This document shows positions 17,347-31,182 of a DNA stretch of 64,000 bases, piece by piece. The DNA lies in the NCBI RefSeq assembly GCF_007997005.1, contig NZ_VOSL01000043.1, positions 114,753 to 178,752 on the forward strand, in the 5' to 3' direction. Position numbers and translations under genes: made by a program. Position 1 is the first letter of the stretch; the number at the start of each line of letters is the position of its first letter. A model generated the notes under the pieces. That model was given only the letters and a program-made list of their open reading frames with translations. It was not told where the DNA came from and searched no databases. The DNA is from Lujinxingia vulgaris (lineage in GTDB: Bacteria; Myxococcota_A; Bradymonadia; Bradymonadales; Bradymonadaceae).

Positions 17347-19521
17347 TCAGTACTTCGCCAGCCACTCAATCGCCTCGGCCAGATCTTCGATCTGCGGGAG
17401 GATGCGATCTTCGAGGTCAGGGTGGTAGGCCACGAAGCTGTCGAGGGCGGCGACGCGCTTGACCGGCCCGTCGAGGTACTCGAAGAGCTCGTCGGCGATG
17501 CGGGTGGCGATCTCGGTGCCGTAGCCCCAGCTCATGTTGTCTTCGTAGGCAACAATGACCTTATTGGTCTTCTTGATCGAGGCGCTGATGGCGTCCCAGT
17601 CGTAGGGGCTGAGCGTACGCAGATCGAGGATCTCGACGCTGAGCTCCGGGTGCATCTTCGCGGCGCGGCGGCTGCGCTCCACAAGCGCGCCGTAGGTCAC
17701 GATCGTCAGGTCGGTGCCCTCCTGAACGATGTTGGCCTTGCCGAAGGGGATCATGTAGTCGGGGCCGGGGTTTCGCCCCTTGTTGTAGGTCTGCCGGTAG
17801 AGGTGCTTGTGCTCCAGGAACATCACCGGGTCGTCGCCGCGGATCGCTGTGCGCAGAAGTCCGTTGGCATCCTCGGCGTTGGAGGGCATCACAACGCGCA
17901 GGCCCGGCACATGGGTGAAGAGGGTGACGCCGGATTGGCTGTGGTAAGGCGCGCCGCCCTTGAGGTAGCCGCCGATGGGCACACGCACCACGACCGGAGC
18001 CTTGAAGTTGTTGTTGGAGCGCCAGCGGATGTTGGAGAGCTCGTTCTTGAGCTGCATGTACGCCGGCCAGATGTAGTCGTAGAACTGGATCTCCACGACG
18101 GGTTTGAGGCCGCGGGTGGCCATGCCGATGGCACGGCCAATGATGTTGGCTTCCGCCAGCGGGCTGTTGAAGACGCGCACGCCGCCGAACTCCTCCTGGA
18201 GGCGGTGGGTGACCTTGAAGACGCCGCCTTTGCCTTTGACCTTGCCGAGTAGCTCCTCGTTGGTGACGTCAGCGACGTCTTCGCCGAAGACCACAATCGA
18301 GGGGTCGCGGCGCATCTCGGTGCGCAGCGCATCGTTGATGAGGTCGACCATCGTGGTCTCCTGCGCGTCGTCTTCGTAGACCGGGGAGGTCTCGAAGTCG
18401 CCGGAGGTCGGGTCGACGTCAGGGGAGTAGATGTAGTCGAGGGCGGTGTCCGGGTGCGGCGTGGGAAGCTCCAGGGCGTCATCGACCGCTTTGCGGACGG
18501 TGGCCTCCACCTCGGCGCGCACCGCAGCGATCTCATCCTCAGTGGCGATGCCTTCTTTGATGAGCCAGGCCGGGTAGGCGTTCACCGGGTCGCGCTTTGC
18601 CTCGGCTTCGCGCTCGTGGTCGGGCTTGTAGAGCTTCTCGTCGTCGGACATCGAGTGGCTGTAGGGGCGCACCACGTGCGCGTGCACGAGCGCCGGGCCC
18701 TTGCCGCTTCGGATGTAGTCGGCGGCCTCCTGCAACTTGCCATAGCTCTCGACCGGGTCGCAGCCGTCGAACTCGGTGATGAAGAGATTCTCAAAGCCGG
18801 AGCAGGCCTTCGAGATCGAGCCGCCGGCGGTCTGAACGCTGACCGGCACGCTGATGGCGTAGCCGTTGTCCTCGACCATGAACATCACCGGCAACTTCAT
18901 CGCGCTGGCCGTATTGATCGCCTCCCAGAACTCGCCCTCGCTCGTCGCGCCATCACCGATGGAGACGTAGATGATCTCGTCGCCGGTGTACTGGTCCTTG
19001 CGATCCTGGAGGCCTTCGACCGCCGCCATGATGCGGGCGACCTGCGCGGCGCCGGCGGCCTGCAGCATCTGGGTGCCGGTGCAGGAAGACTGGCTGACGA
19101 TGTTGAGATCTTTGTGGCCCCAGTGCGCCGGCATCTGCCGACCGCCGGAGTTGGGGTCTTCCGACGAGCCGACCGCCTCGGCCAGGACCTCCAGCGGCGT
19201 CATGCCCAGGGTCACGCAGAGCGCGCGGTCGCGGTAGTAGGGGTAGAACCAGTCGTAGGCGGGCTTGAGCACCTTGCCAGCGGCGACGAGGACGGCTTCG
19301 TGACCGGCGCCCGAGATCTGAAAGTAGATCTTCTGCTGACGCTTCAGGTTGATCTCGGCGTCATCGAGCTTTCGTGAGGTGTAGATGAGCCGGAACATCT
19401 CGACGAGCTCATCTTTGCTCAACCCGTAGTAGGGTTGATTGCCTTGATGCGTGGAGCCCGAACCGTTGGTTGTGGGCTGTGTGGACGGGCTCAGGTTACC
19501 TTGCTGTGTAGGTTCCACCAC
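17347..19521 (-). CDS. 2-oxoacid dehydrogenase E1, fused alpha and beta subunits
   Basis: This 724-residue protein joins the E1 alpha subunit (about residues 30-355) and E1 beta subunit (about 385-724). The alpha part carries the thiamine diphosphate motif GDG(189-191)ATSEGEF ... VEDNGYAIS and the alpha signature GRQMPAHWG. The beta part carries [18 protein letters not shown] and the C-terminal transketolase domain [15 protein letters not shown]. The enzyme decarboxylates pyruvate or branched-chain 2-oxo acids in a complex with E2 and E3. Fused E1 proteins of this type are usually annotated as 2-oxoisovalerate dehydrogenases, which is the likelier role. Translation appears to start at GTG 19521, just after GGAGG. 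E2 and E3 genes are not adjacent. The N-terminal 30 residues are a low-complexity Gln/Ser/Thr tail. Confidence 0.93.
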   Translation of the reverse strand: MVEPTQQGNLSPSTQPTTNGSGSTHQGNQPYYGLSKDELVEMFRLIYTSRKLDDAEINLKRQQKIYFQISGAGHEAVLVAAGKVLKPAYDWFYPYYRDRALCVTLGMTPLEVLAEAVGSSEDPNSGGRQMPAHWGHKDLNIVSQSSCTGTQMLQAAGAAQVARIMAAVEGLQDRKDQYTGDEIIYVSIGDGATSEGEFWEAINTASAMKLPVMFMVEDNGYAISVPVSVQTAGGSISKACSGFENLFITEFDGCDPVESYGKLQEAADYIRSGKGPALVHAHVVRPYSHSMSDDEKLYKPDHEREAEAKRDPVNAYPAWLIKEGIATEDEIAAVRAEVEATVRKAVDDALELPTPHPDTALDYIYSPDVDPTSGDFETSPVYEDDAQETTMVDLINDALRTEMRRDPSIVVFGEDVADVTNEELLGKVKGKGGVFKVTHRLQEEFGGVRVFNSPLAEANIIGRAIGMATRGLKPVVEIQFYDYIWPAYMQLKNELSNIRWRSNNNFKAPVVVRVPIGGYLKGGAPYHSQSGVTLFTHVPGLRVVMPSNAEDANGLLRTAIRGDDPVMFLEHKHLYRQTYNKGRNPGPDYMIPFGKANIVQEGTDLTIVTYGALVERSRRAAKMHPELSVEILDLRTLSPYDWDAISASIKKTNKVIVAYEDNMSWGYGTEIATRIADELFEYLDGPVKRVAALDSFVAYHPDLEDRILPQIEDLAEAIEWLAKY

Positions 19522-19705
19522 TTCACCTCCAGTGCGGGCGTACGACGCGTGTGTCGACAGGTTAAACGGGGTCGGCGCATGCCCGGGTTGGGCATCCGCG
19601 CGCGAGCGGCAGGCGCGCGAGCGGTCGGCTCGATTTGGCGCAGAACTAACACACGCTCAAGCGGGGCGACAAGGGAGGTTCGCGGCGATTTGGCGGGAGA
19701 AACGC

Positions 19706-19722
19706 CTGACGCGACGCGTCAG
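19706..19722. repeat. short perfect palindrome in the E1-GNAT gap
   Basis: CTGACGCG and CGCGTCAG flank a single A in the 240-bp gap between the start of the E1 gene and the end of the GNAT gene. It could be a terminator stem for the minus-strand GNAT gene or an operator for the E1 gene. No T-tract follows. Confidence 0.4.
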
Positions 19723-19761
19723 CCGCGGGCGAGGATGATCGCCCTGGATGAAGGCGTCGCG

Positions 19762-20058
19762 TCAGCGGGGGCGCAGGCCCACATGAAGCACGTCGGTGTA
19801 GCGCGCGTCGCCCTGCATCATCGCCCGGGCCACCCCGCAGATCGGGGTGATGCGCCCTCCCCTCGTTTGCACGAAGGCCGAGAAGTGATCGACCATCTCG
19901 CGGGCGTGGCCCTGCCCCCGAAACTCGGGGTTGGTCCAGAGGTAATCGAGGAAAAAGGTGTCCCCGTCGGTACGGAAGTCGATCCGCGAGACCACCACAT
20001 CGGTGTCGGTGTCGGTTAACGTGGCCGGGCTTTGCTCTCCAGAAAATCTCAGGTTCAT
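19762..20058 (-). CDS. small GNAT-fold N-acetyltransferase-like protein
   Basis: ATG 20058 has a strong GAGGAGG five bases upstream. The 98-residue protein contains DTFFLDYLWTNPEFRGQGHA, in which the FRGQGHA stretch matches the acetyl-CoA pyrophosphate-binding loop (R/Q-x-x-G-x-G/A). This compact form matches the small YjdJ/GCN5-related family that consists of little more than the acetyl-CoA core. The acceptor is unknown. It is divergent from the ABC-F gene at 20196, with 137 bp between the two starts. Confidence 0.82.
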   Translation of the reverse strand: MNLRFSGEQSPATLTDTDTDVVVSRIDFRTDGDTFFLDYLWTNPEFRGQGHAREMVDHFSAFVQTRGGRITPICGVARAMMQGDARYTDVLHVGLRPR

Positions 20059-20195
20059 CGCGTCCTCCTCATAGACTTCCCACGCCCCCCAACGCCTCCG
20101 GGGGCTTTGATGGAAGAAGCGTCCAGGCTCGCCCGCTATTTCAGCGCGTGACTGGCGCCGAGGCGCACCTGACCGCCGGCAAGTACCTGTGCTAG

Positions 20196-22163
<1,968 letters not shown>

Positions 22164-22695
22164 CACGCTCGCCCTGGCGAGCTCAACCGGCCTCCTTGCA
22201 CGCCCGCGGTCGCGATGCGTTCAACGTCTCGGGAGACGCAGGCGCAGCCCCCTCCCCGTTGAGAACCCGGCGGAGCCAGCGAGGGTTTGTGCATCCCTGA
22301 GCTGCTCATCCCACCTCGCCGGGTGGTGCGAGAGCGGGGTCGTGTTCGCACCGACGGCGCCCGAATTCACGCACATTACCCCGAGCTCAAACGCACCCGG
22401 ACCTCCGTCCCTGGCGCATCCCCTCGCCGCGACCGGTCGTGGCCGGGGGCTCACGACACCCTGACGCATCAACGCCTCCGGAGCGCATTGATGCGTGGGC
22501 TGAGAGGCGGGTTGTAACTATTCGTTCCATATTGTAAGACATTGAAAGCGTTTAGCTTTAATCCCACCCCACACACCTCTCCCCTCCGATCTTCAAGCTC
22601 ACTGGCACAACGCGGTGCGTTGAATGCCGGCCCGCGATCCGGCCTTCTGTCCGGCTTCGTTGACGCCTTTGCCACACCTTATCTCCAGGGTTGTC
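22164..22695. other. gene-free region upstream of the giant TSP3 gene
   Basis: I see no convincing gene in these 532 bases. They contain a palindrome (22464-22494) and then an AT-richer stretch around 22512-22562, unusual for this window and probably promoter-related. A leader of about 130 bases runs up to the start codon at 22696. Confidence 0.5.
22464..22494. repeat. near-perfect palindrome upstream of the TSP3 gene
   Basis: ACGCATCAACGCCTCC pairs with GGAGCGCATTGATGCGT across the symmetric centre CTCCGGAG, with a single extra base in one arm. It could be an operator or the terminator hairpin of the ABC-F gene about 300 bp upstream, although no T-tract follows. Confidence 0.55.
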
Positions 22696-25600
22696 ATGAG
22701 ATTTCGTCTTGTTTTGCTTTCCGTGCTTCTCTCCGTCGCCGTGGCCTGCGGCGATGACGGGGTCGCTTCCAACGTCAACACCGAACCCGACGTCGGAGAC
22801 ACCGACGCCGACGTGGAAGAGGTGCTTCCCGACGACGCCGACCGCGACGGACTCAGCGATGACGAGGAAGCTGACCTCGGTACCGACCCCAATAACCCCG
22901 ACACCGACGGCGACGGCGTCACCGATGGTGGCGAGGTCGATCAGGGCACGAACCCGCTGAACGTCGACAGCGACCACGACGGCCGCACCGATGGCGAGGA
23001 GATGGCGGAGGGCACCGATCCGCTCAACCCCGACACCGACGGCGACGGGCTTAGCGACGGCGAAGAAGCCGACTTCGGCTCCGATCCCAGAAGAAAGGAC
23101 ACCGACGGCGACGGGCTTACCGACGATCTGGAGAAAGCCGAAGGCACCGATCCTCTCGATGAAGACAGCGACGACGACGGGCTCTCCGACGGCGACGAGA
23201 TCCTGCTGGGGACCGATCCTCTTGACGAGGACACCGACGATGACGGGTTGCTCGACGGCGAAGATCCCAACCCGCTGATTCCCTTCAGCGACCCGAACGT
23301 CGACACCGACGGCGACGGCCTCACCGACGCCGAAGAGCTCGATCTGGGCACCAACCCCAACGAGGTCGACACCGACGGCGACGGGATTAGCGACTACGAC
23401 GAAGTGCAGCTGGGCACTGACCCGACCAACCCCGACACCGACGGCGACGGCATCCCCGATGGCGAGGATCCCTTCCCGCTTGAGCCAGCCGCCGGCGATG
23501 ACGCCGACGGTGACGGCATCCCCGACGACCTCGATCCCGATCCCAACAACGCCGACACCGACGGCGACGGGCTCTTCGACGGTGAGGAAGACGAGAACCT
23601 CAACGGCGAAGTGGACCCCGGTGAGACCTACCCGACCAACCCGGACAGCGACGGCGATGGGTTGAGCGATGGGGAAGAGGTCATCGCGGGCAATGACGGC
23701 TTTGTGACCGACCCGCTCGGCAACGACACCGACAACGACGGCATCCTCGACAGCGTCGATCCTGACCCCACCGACCCCAATATCCCCGGCGAAGGCGGTC
23801 CGGCGGATCGCGACGGCGACGGTGTCCCGGACGATGTCGACGCCAACCCGGACAACCCCGACAGCGACGGCGACGGCCTGCTTGACGGGCAGGAAGACGA
23901 AAACGGCAACGGCGTCGTCGACGCTGGCGAGACCGACCCGAACAACCCCGACAGCGACGGCGACGGGTTGGACGACTTCGAGGAGAGCATCCCCGGCGAA
24001 GACGGCGTCGTCACCGACCCGAACAACTCGGACACCGACGGCGACGGCATCCTCGACAGCGTCGACGACGAGCCGACGATCCCCGGCAGCGAAGCTGACA
24101 GCGCCGCGGACCGCGACGGCGACGGCGTGCCCAACGCGATCGACAAAGACCCGGACAACCCCGACAGCGACAATGACGGACTGCTCGACGGTCAGGAAGA
24201 CAAGAACGGCAACGGCATCGTCGATCCTGGCGAGACCGACCCCTTCAGTGGCGATACCGACAACGACCGCCTCTCCGACGGGCTGGAGGTCAAGGTCTCG
24301 GGTACCGACCCGAACGATCCGGACACCGACAATGACGGGCTGCGCGACGGCGACGAAGATGCCAACAGCAACGGCATCGTCGACGCCGATGAGACCGATC
24401 CGCTCAACCCGGACACCGACGGCGACGACCTCAACGACGGTCTGGAGTCCGCCTACGGCACCGATCCGCTCGACCCGGACACCGACGGCGACGGCCTCAA
24501 CGACGGCATCGAGGTCGCCATCGGCACCGACCCGCTGCTCGCTGACACCGACGGCGACACGATGACCGACAGCCAGGAGCGCGCGGCGGGCACCGACCCG
24601 CTGGTGCGCGACGCCTTCGACGATCCGGACGGTGACGGGCTGCGCAACATCGATGAAGTTGCCATCGGCACCCGCGCCGACAACGCGGACACCGACGAGG
24701 ACGGCGTGCTCGACGGCGTCGACCCCGACCCGCTCGATCCCTTCGTCCCGGGCCCGAGCATCGGGGACAGCGATGGCGACGGCGTCCCTGACGCCGTCGA
24801 TCCCGATCCGAACAACCCCGACGCCGACGGCGACGGCCTGCTCGACGGTCAGGAAGATCGCAACGCCAACGGCGTGATCGACGCCGGTGAGACCGACCCG
24901 ATGGACGCCGACACCGACGACGACGGGCTCAACGACGGCCTGGAAGATCTCAATGGCAACGGCGAAGTCGACGCCGATGAGACCGATCCGCTCAACCCGG
25001 ACACCGACGGCGACGGCTATTACGACGGCGTCGACAACCACCCTCTTGACCCGAGCCTGCCGCTTCCCGGGGAGCTCGACAGCGACTTTGACGGCGTCCC
25101 GGACAGCGTTGATGGCGATCCCAACAACGCCGATACCGACGACGACGGCCTGCTCGATGGTCAGGAAGATCGCAACGGCAATGGCATCGTCGACGCTGGC
25201 GAGACCGACCCCAATGATGCGGACACCGATGGCGACGGCATCTCCGACGGCGACGAAGATCGCAACGCCAACGGCATCGCCGACGGCACTGAGACCGACG
25301 CGCTCAACCCGGACACCGACGGCGACGGCATCCTCGACGGCGTGGACAGCCACCCGCTCAACCCGGACCTTCCGGTAAGCGACGCCGATAGCGACGGCGA
25401 CGGAGTGCCCGACCTCTTTGACGCCTTCCCGAATAACCCCGACGCCGATGGCGACGGGCTGCTCGACGGCCAGGAAGATCGCAACGGCAACGGCAGCGTC
25501 GATGAGGGTGAGACCTCTCCCATCATCGCGGACACCGACAGCGACGGCATCGTCGACGGTCAGGAAGACAAGAACGCCAACGGTCGCGTTGACGCCGGGG

Positions 25601-28600
25601 AAACCGACCCGCTGGACAACGACACCGACGGTGACGGCATCCTCGACGGCGTCGATCCCGAGCCGCTGGTCGCCGACACCAACCCCACCGGCGACCTCGA
25701 CGGCGACGGACTTCCCAACGCGATCGACCCCGATCCGAACAACCCGGATACCGACGAGGACGGGCTGCTCGATGGCCAGGAAGACAAGAACGCCAACGGC
25801 ATCGTCGACGCCGGTGAGACCGATCCGACCAACCCGGACACCGACGGCGACGGGTTGAGCGACGGCTATGAAGATCGCAACCTCAATGGCGAGTTTGACG
25901 CTGGCGAGACCGACCCGCTCAACGCGGACACCGACGGCGACGGCATCCCGGATGGCGAAGACGCCCTGCCTGATGATCCCGAGTACAGCCGCGATACCGA
26001 CGGCGACGGCACGCCCGACGAACTCGACTCCGACGACGACGGCGATGGCTTGAGCGACATCGAAGAGACGACCGCAGGCAGCGACGGCGTCATCACCAAC
26101 CCGCTCAACCCGGACACCGATGGTGACGGCGTCAACGATCGCGACGACCTTCGCCCGCTCAACCCCGACGCCGACGATGACGGCCTGCGCGATGGCGAGG
26201 AAGACCTCAACGGCAACGGCGTGGTCGACGCCGGTGAGACCGATCCGCTCGATCCGGACACCGACGGCGACGGCATCAACGACGGCGACGAGCTCGACCA
26301 GGGCACCGACCCGCTCACCCGTACGCTGACGGCCACCGGCCTTCAGCCCAACTACGGTAGCGAGAGCGGTGGCACGGCCTTCGTGCTCGAAGGCTCGGGC
26401 TTTGTCCCCGGCACCACCGTGAGCATCGGCGGCACGCCGGCGACCGGCATCTCCATCCTCTCTCCGACGCGCATCGAAGGCCGTAGCCCGGCCGGAAGTG
26501 TGGGCTCGGCGGACGTGACCGTGACCGACTCCGATGGCGAGAGCGTCACGATCGCCAACGGCTTCTCGTATGTCGTCTCCTCGACGATCGTGACCGACAC
26601 GACCATCGACGCCGGCGACGAGACCTACGAGGACGCCTGCCTGGTCATCGACGCTCCCATCACCGTGACCATCAACGGCACCCACCACTTCGAGTGCCTC
26701 CAGCTCAAAGACGGCGCGGTTCTGACGCACGACGAGGACAGCTTCCTCGACATCAGCGTCGACACCATCTTCAGCATCGACGCGGCGAGTGCCCTGGACG
26801 TCTCCGCCAAGGGCATCCTGGGTGCGGTGGAGGGCTCTGGCGAGCGCGGCACCTACGGGGGCGGCTCCCACGGTGGTCTGGGCGGTCGCAGCTCGAATGA
26901 GGTCAACGGCAACATCCAGTCGCCTTCGACACCCGGCTCCGGTGGCTACGGCAGCCGGCGCGGTGGCGGCGTGGCGCGCATCACCGTCGGCCCCTCGGGC
27001 TATGCCCGCATCGACGGCGCGCTGCGTGCCGATGGCCAGCGCTACAGCAGCTCCTCGTACGGCGGCGGCGCCGGTGGCTCGATCTACCTGTCGACCCCGC
27101 AGCTGCGCGGAGACGGCGTCATCAGTGCCAACGGCGGCCAGGGCGGCTCCTCCGGTGGCGGTGGCGGCGGGGGCCGCATCGCGCTGGTGAACCTCACCTC
27201 CGGCGGCCTCCACGACAGCTTCGCTGGCGAGTCGATTGTCGACGCGGTGCAGTCCTGCGGCGGCACCGGCAACGAGGTCGGCGGTGCGGGCACGATCTTT
27301 GTGCGCACCAACGCGCAGCAGAACGGTGATCTCATCGTCAACAACTGCGGCAACATCGGCACCACGCCGCTTCTGGCGCTGGGCGACAGCATCATCAACG
27401 CCCTCGACGGGCAGTCGATCAGCGACTTCAGCCTGGACGTGCCCACCGACTGGTACGTGGGCAGCTACATCAAGCCCAACGTGGCCGAGAACGCCACCGA
27501 GACCCTCAGCGATGACACGGCGCTGGCGATCGTGAGCCACGACGCCACAACCTTCATCCTGGACGGCGACCCGACCACCGCAGCCACGGTCAGCGACAGC
27601 TACCGGGGCATGCACATCTTCGACAACCTGGAGGTTTTGGGCGGCGCGCAGCTCACCAGCCCGGGCGACATCCTGGTGCTTGAGGGGGACCGCTTCAGCC
27701 GCGACACCTCGACCTTTGAGACCTCGGGTGCGGTCAGCGCGAACTTCTTCGACCTGCCCGGCGTCACGCGCATGGGCCTCACCGGCGACTTCGGTCACTG
27801 GTCGACCCCCGACGGCGTGGCGCGTATCGACTGGGTCGATGTGGAAGCAGCCCAGGGCACCATGGAGTCGCTTCGTTTCAACGACATCGCGCGGGTGGCC
27901 AACAGCACCGTGACCATCACGAACATTGATGGCCCGGGTGATCTGAGCGCCGAGGGAAGCACCCTGAGCGCCAGCCTCATCACCGTAGACTACGTCGATG
28001 TGCTCTCCTCCAGCGTGCTCACGCACACCACGGAAAGCGAAGACGGCCTCGCCATCATGGGCGCCTCGGGCATCTTTGTGGACGCGAGCTCCAGCATTGA
28101 TGTGAGCGAGCGCGGCTACACCGGTCGCCCGGGCTTCCTCAACGACAGCGTGGGGACCTACGACGGTGGCACGCACGCCGGCCTGGGTGGTCGGTCTAAC
28201 GGCTCAAGCCAGGTCTATGGCGACTACAGCGCGCCGAGGCACCTCGGTGGTGGCGGCTACGGCAGCCGTCGCGGCGGCGGTGCCGTGTGGATTGAGATGG
28301 CCCCCGGCGGGGTGATCGACCTCGACGGGACCATCGCGAGCAACGGCGCCCGCTTCTCCAGCAGCTCGTACGGCGGTGGCGCCGGCGGCAGCATCTACAT
28401 CAACACCAACACGCTGCGCGGCGCCGGTGCCATCAGCGCCGACGGCGGCCAGGGCGGCTCCTCGGGCGGCGGCGGCAGCGGCGGACGCATCGCCGTCGAA
28501 GGCTTCACCCCCGCCAACCTCGCCGGCAACTTCGTCCCGGAGTTGATTGACACGACGCTCACCGCGTTTGGCGGCGGCAGTGGCAACGAGAACGGTGGCG

Positions 28601-30462
28601 CGGGCACCGTGTGGCTTCGCTCTCAAGCGCAGAGCTACGGTGACCTGATCGTCGACAACAACGACGCGGTCCGCCCCACGCCCTTGCTCGTGATCCCTTC
28701 GGGGACGATTGACACGATCACCACCTCGAGCATCGAAGATACCGCGCTTGATATGCCCGCCGACCTCTACCGCGGCGTGCGCATCAACCCGAACGTGGCG
28801 CAGAACGCCACGGCGACCTTCACCGACGACCAGCTCCTGCGCGTGACCGGCAACAGCCGCTCCACGCTGCAGCTTGCGGGAGACCCCACGGCCCTGAGCG
28901 CCGAGAACCGCGTCTTTGGCACGGTGTACGTCTTCGACAACCTGGAAGTCCGAGGTGGCGCGGAGCTGCGCGCCGAAGGGGCCGAGATCCTGGTGCGCCA
29001 GGGCGATCTTCAAAGCGGTGACACCGCCACGATGCGCCTCTCCGGGGCGATCAACGCCGACTTCACCGAGCTCGCCGGCGTCAACCGTCTGATCTACGAA
29101 GGCGGCTTCGGCACCGTGGTCGGCGGCGAGTCCATCTCGGTGGTCGATACGGTGAACATCGTCGCGGCCACCGGCACCATTGAGAAGCTGTGGGCTGGCT
29201 CCGTGGTGCGCATCGCCAACAGCACGCTCAGCGGTGAGGAAATTCGCAGCGATGGCAACGTGCGCATCATCGGCGCCTCCGACGCACAGTTTGAGAAGGT
29301 CGACCTCCCGGGCCTGCTGGAGCTTCGCGACAACGCGGTGCTTCGCCATCCCGTCGGTCATGAGGAAGGCCTGAGCATTTACGCTCCGGCGCAGGTCACG
29401 ATCGCTGCCGACGCTGCGATTGAGCTCAGCGGCCTGGCCCCCAACCAGGTGCAGCCCAACACCGGGTCGGTGGGTACCTACGGTGGTGCCGCCCACGGCG
29501 GCCTCGGTGGTCGCAACAGCAACGACGCCTATGGCTCGTATATCTGGCCGACGACCTTCGGGAGCACCGGCTACGGAAACAACCGCGGCGGTGGCAAGCT
29601 CTACCTGGCCATGGCCCCGGGCGGGGTCCTCACGGTCCAGGGTCGCATCAGCGCCGACGGTAACCCCGGCACAAGCTCCAACCAGGGCGGCGGCTCCGGG
29701 GGATCGATTCTCATCGAGACCTCCACGCTGCTCGGCAGCGGCTTTATCACCGCACGCGGTGGTCTGGGTCGCACCAACGGTGGATCGGGCGGGGGCGGTC
29801 GCATTGCCCTCCACGGCATGGACGCCGGCGGCTTGCAGGGCGGCTTTGCCGGCACCTCGATCTTCGACCATGTGCTCGCCCAGGGTGGCGGTGGCACCTA
29901 CGTGGGTGGCGCCGGCACGATCTTCCTCAAGGGCGCGAGCCACACCTACGGCGACCTGATCATCGACAACAAGACGCTCCCCGGCGTCACCCCGATGGTC
30001 GACGTCACCACCTCCATCGTCGATGAGGTCTTCACCGATGGCCTGGCAAGCCTGAGCCTGGCGATGGCGCCGGAATTCTTCGCCGGTCAGCGCATCCGTC
30101 CCAACGCCGCCCAGGCCAACGATGGCGATCTTCGCGATGACCTGGTCTTGTCGATCACCGGCCACAACGCCACCGACCTCTGGCTGGACATGACCCCGCT
30201 GGGCGGCGCCCCGCTCACCGGAGCGGTGGCCGAGGGCGACACGATGCGGGCCGCCCACACCTTCGACAGCCTGGAGGTTCGCGGCGGCGCTCGCTTCGAG
30301 ACCACCGGCGACGTGCTGGTCTACGAGGGCGACTACGCCAGCGAAGACAGCGCGACCTTCGTGCTGCCGATCAACTCGGTGATCGACGCCAACATCGTGG
30401 ACTTCAACACCGCCACGTTGCTGGAGAGCGGCACGATCAACGCGACGGTCTACACCCGCTGA
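22696..30462 (+). CDS. giant lipoprotein: TSP3 calcium repeats, TIG domain, Gly-rich modules
   Basis: ATG 22696 ([18 protein letters not shown]) gives the only sensible signal peptide, with a lipobox ending at VAVAC; the frame is open 24 codons further upstream without reason to use them. The 2588-residue protein has four parts. Residues of about 45-1210 hold about 48 Dx[DN]xDGxxDxxE units by hand count, the thrombospondin type 3 / EF-like calcium loop. Residues 1215-1296 form an IPT/TIG beta sandwich ([18 protein letters not shown]). Then come three tandem modules of roughly 430 residues, each with a Gly-rich core ([18 protein letters not shown]). The last module ends at the C-terminus. I infer a calcium-rigid surface stalk presenting repeated beta-structures, possibly an adhesin. 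A strong terminator follows. Confidence 0.92.
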   Translation: MRFRLVLLSVLLSVAVACGDDGVASNVNTEPDVGDTDADVEEVLPDDADRDGLSDDEEADLGTDPNNPDTDGDGVTDGGEVDQGTNPLNVDSDHDGRTDGEEMAEGTDPLNPDTDGDGLSDGEEADFGSDPRRKDTDGDGLTDDLEKAEGTDPLDEDSDDDGLSDGDEILLGTDPLDEDTDDDGLLDGEDPNPLIPFSDPNVDTDGDGLTDAEELDLGTNPNEVDTDGDGISDYDEVQLGTDPTNPDTDGDGIPDGEDPFPLEPAAGDDADGDGIPDDLDPDPNNADTDGDGLFDGEEDENLNGEVDPGETYPTNPDSDGDGLSDGEEVIAGNDGFVTDPLGNDTDNDGILDSVDPDPTDPNIPGEGGPADRDGDGVPDDVDANPDNPDSDGDGLLDGQEDENGNGVVDAGETDPNNPDSDGDGLDDFEESIPGEDGVVTDPNNSDTDGDGILDSVDDEPTIPGSEADSAADRDGDGVPNAIDKDPDNPDSDNDGLLDGQEDKNGNGIVDPGETDPFSGDTDNDRLSDGLEVKVSGTDPNDPDTDNDGLRDGDEDANSNGIVDADETDPLNPDTDGDDLNDGLESAYGTDPLDPDTDGDGLNDGIEVAIGTDPLLADTDGDTMTDSQERAAGTDPLVRDAFDDPDGDGLRNIDEVAIGTRADNADTDEDGVLDGVDPDPLDPFVPGPSIGDSDGDGVPDAVDPDPNNPDADGDGLLDGQEDRNANGVIDAGETDPMDADTDDDGLNDGLEDLNGNGEVDADETDPLNPDTDGDGYYDGVDNHPLDPSLPLPGELDSDFDGVPDSVDGDPNNADTDDDGLLDGQEDRNGNGIVDAGETDPNDADTDGDGISDGDEDRNANGIADGTETDALNPDTDGDGILDGVDSHPLNPDLPVSDADSDGDGVPDLFDAFPNNPDADGDGLLDGQEDRNGNGSVDEGETSPIIADTDSDGIVDGQEDKNANGRVDAGETDPLDNDTDGDGILDGVDPEPLVADTNPTGDLDGDGLPNAIDPDPNNPDTDEDGLLDGQEDKNANGIVDAGETDPTNPDTDGDGLSDGYEDRNLNGEFDAGETDPLNADTDGDGIPDGEDALPDDPEYSRDTDGDGTPDELDSDDDGDGLSDIEETTAGSDGVITNPLNPDTDGDGVNDRDDLRPLNPDADDDGLRDGEEDLNGNGVVDAGETDPLDPDTDGDGINDGDELDQGTDPLTRTLTATGLQPNYGSESGGTAFVLEGSGFVPGTTVSIGGTPATGISILSPTRIEGRSPAGSVGSADVTVTDSDGESVTIANGFSYVVSSTIVTDTTIDAGDETYEDACLVIDAPITVTINGTHHFECLQLKDGAVLTHDEDSFLDISVDTIFSIDAASALDVSAKGILGAVEGSGERGTYGGGSHGGLGGRSSNEVNGNIQSPSTPGSGGYGSRRGGGVARITVGPSGYARIDGALRADGQRYSSSSYGGGAGGSIYLSTPQLRGDGVISANGGQGGSSGGGGGGGRIALVNLTSGGLHDSFAGESIVDAVQSCGGTGNEVGGAGTIFVRTNAQQNGDLIVNNCGNIGTTPLLALGDSIINALDGQSISDFSLDVPTDWYVGSYIKPNVAENATETLSDDTALAIVSHDATTFILDGDPTTAATVSDSYRGMHIFDNLEVLGGAQLTSPGDILVLEGDRFSRDTSTFETSGAVSANFFDLPGVTRMGLTGDFGHWSTPDGVARIDWVDVEAAQGTMESLRFNDIARVANSTVTITNIDGPGDLSAEGSTLSASLITVDYVDVLSSSVLTHTTESEDGLAIMGASGIFVDASSSIDVSERGYTGRPGFLNDSVGTYDGGTHAGLGGRSNGSSQVYGDYSAPRHLGGGGYGSRRGGGAVWIEMAPGGVIDLDGTIASNGARFSSSSYGGGAGGSIYINTNTLRGAGAISADGGQGGSSGGGGSGGRIAVEGFTPANLAGNFVPELIDTTLTAFGGGSGNENGGAGTVWLRSQAQSYGDLIVDNNDAVRPTPLLVIPSGTIDTITTSSIEDTALDMPADLYRGVRINPNVAQNATATFTDDQLLRVTGNSRSTLQLAGDPTALSAENRVFGTVYVFDNLEVRGGAELRAEGAEILVRQGDLQSGDTATMRLSGAINADFTELAGVNRLIYEGGFGTVVGGESISVVDTVNIVAATGTIEKLWAGSVVRIANSTLSGEEIRSDGNVRIIGASDAQFEKVDLPGLLELRDNAVLRHPVGHEEGLSIYAPAQVTIAADAAIELSGLAPNQVQPNTGSVGTYGGAAHGGLGGRNSNDAYGSYIWPTTFGSTGYGNNRGGGKLYLAMAPGGVLTVQGRISADGNPGTSSNQGGGSGGSILIETSTLLGSGFITARGGLGRTNGGSGGGGRIALHGMDAGGLQGGFAGTSIFDHVLAQGGGGTYVGGAGTIFLKGASHTYGDLIIDNKTLPGVTPMVDVTTSIVDEVFTDGLASLSLAMAPEFFAGQRIRPNAAQANDGDLRDDLVLSITGHNATDLWLDMTPLGGAPLTGAVAEGDTMRAAHTFDSLEVRGGARFETTGDVLVYEGDYASEDSATFVLPINSVIDANIVDFNTATLLESGTINATVYTR

Positions 30463-30516
30463 CGCTGCTCGCGCAGGTTGGCTTCGGCCGACCTGCGTAT
30501 CGACAGCGATCCACGT

Positions 30517-30552
30517 AAAAAAGCCGGCCTCCGCAAGGAGGTCGGCTTTTTT
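30517..30552. terminator. bidirectional rho-independent terminator
   Basis: A 16-bp stem (30517-30532 with 30537-30552, one G-U pair, loop GCAA) is flanked by A6 and T6. It therefore works for the TSP3 gene on the plus strand and for the VOC gene on the minus strand. Confidence 0.93.
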
Positions 30553-30659
30553 CGATGGGAGGAGTCGGCTGACGTGAGGATCACCCCGTGCCGACGTCCG
30601 GCGAGCGACAAGGCCCCCCGGGCGATAAACCACTCACCCTGGATCCTCACCGTCGCCGC

Positions 30660-31067
30660 TCAGGCTTCCGGGGCGCCCCCCTCCAGCTCGTGCGCGCTCG
30701 GCACCTGGGGCACCCGAAAATGCGGGTTATAAATCAACCCCAGTCGGTTCCCGAAAGGATCGGCCAGCGACGCCACCCAGATCTCCTCACCGGTGTTCCA
30801 AGGCTCCACAAGCGAGGTGGCCCCGAGCTCGATCAAGCGCTTAAACGACGCCTGTATATCCTCCACCCCCCATAAGGTCTCAGAGCCACCGAGCGAAGGC
30901 GCAAGATCGCCCTCGGCCGGCATCAACCCCAGCTCGTAGCCGTGAACATCAAAGCCCACGTAATGCTCGGTTTCGTAATAGGGGGTGGTCTCGAAGGCCT
31001 GAATGTACCAGGCGGTGGCGGCTTTAAGATCGTCGACGGGGTAGATGACGGTGCGAAGTCCGAGCAT
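30660..31067 (-). CDS. VOC-superfamily (glyoxalase/bleomycin-resistance-like) protein
   Basis: ATG 31067 has GGAGGAA five bases upstream; earlier in-frame codons are not needed. The 135-residue protein shows the paired beta-alpha-beta-beta-beta layout of the VOC fold: LRTVIYPVDDLKAATAWY in the first half and TLWGVEDIQASFKRLIELGA in the second, ending in the typical DPFGNRLGLIYNP. These motifs match glyoxalase-like small proteins. The substrate and whether it binds metal are not clear. It is divergent from the HEAT-like gene at 31183. Confidence 0.9.
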   Translation of the reverse strand: MLGLRTVIYPVDDLKAATAWYIQAFETTPYYETEHYVGFDVHGYELGLMPAEGDLAPSLGGSETLWGVEDIQASFKRLIELGATSLVEPWNTGEEIWVASLADPFGNRLGLIYNPHFRVPQVPSAHELEGGAPEA

Positions 31068-31182
31068 GGGGTTCCTCCGTGGTTGGTATGCATGCATCAA
31101 ATGTCGGGCGACTGGACCGCTCTGCAAAGTTTCGTGATGGTAGGAAATACGCGCGTTTTAGAAGCTTGCTATCCGGTGCCTT

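Noticed and set aside
17335-19377. Plus-strand open frames of about 300 codons opposite the E1 dehydrogenase gene
   Set aside because: They are the complement of a clearly recognisable E1 alpha-beta sequence and show no domain, start signal or codon bias of their own.
22558-28176. An open frame of over 1800 codons on the minus strand opposite the TSP3 gene
   Set aside because: It arises because repeated Asp/Gly/Thr codons give no stop codons in the complement. The predicted protein is a monotonous Val/Gly/Ala repeat with no signal peptide or start signal, and the plus-strand gene has a lipobox, domains and a terminator.
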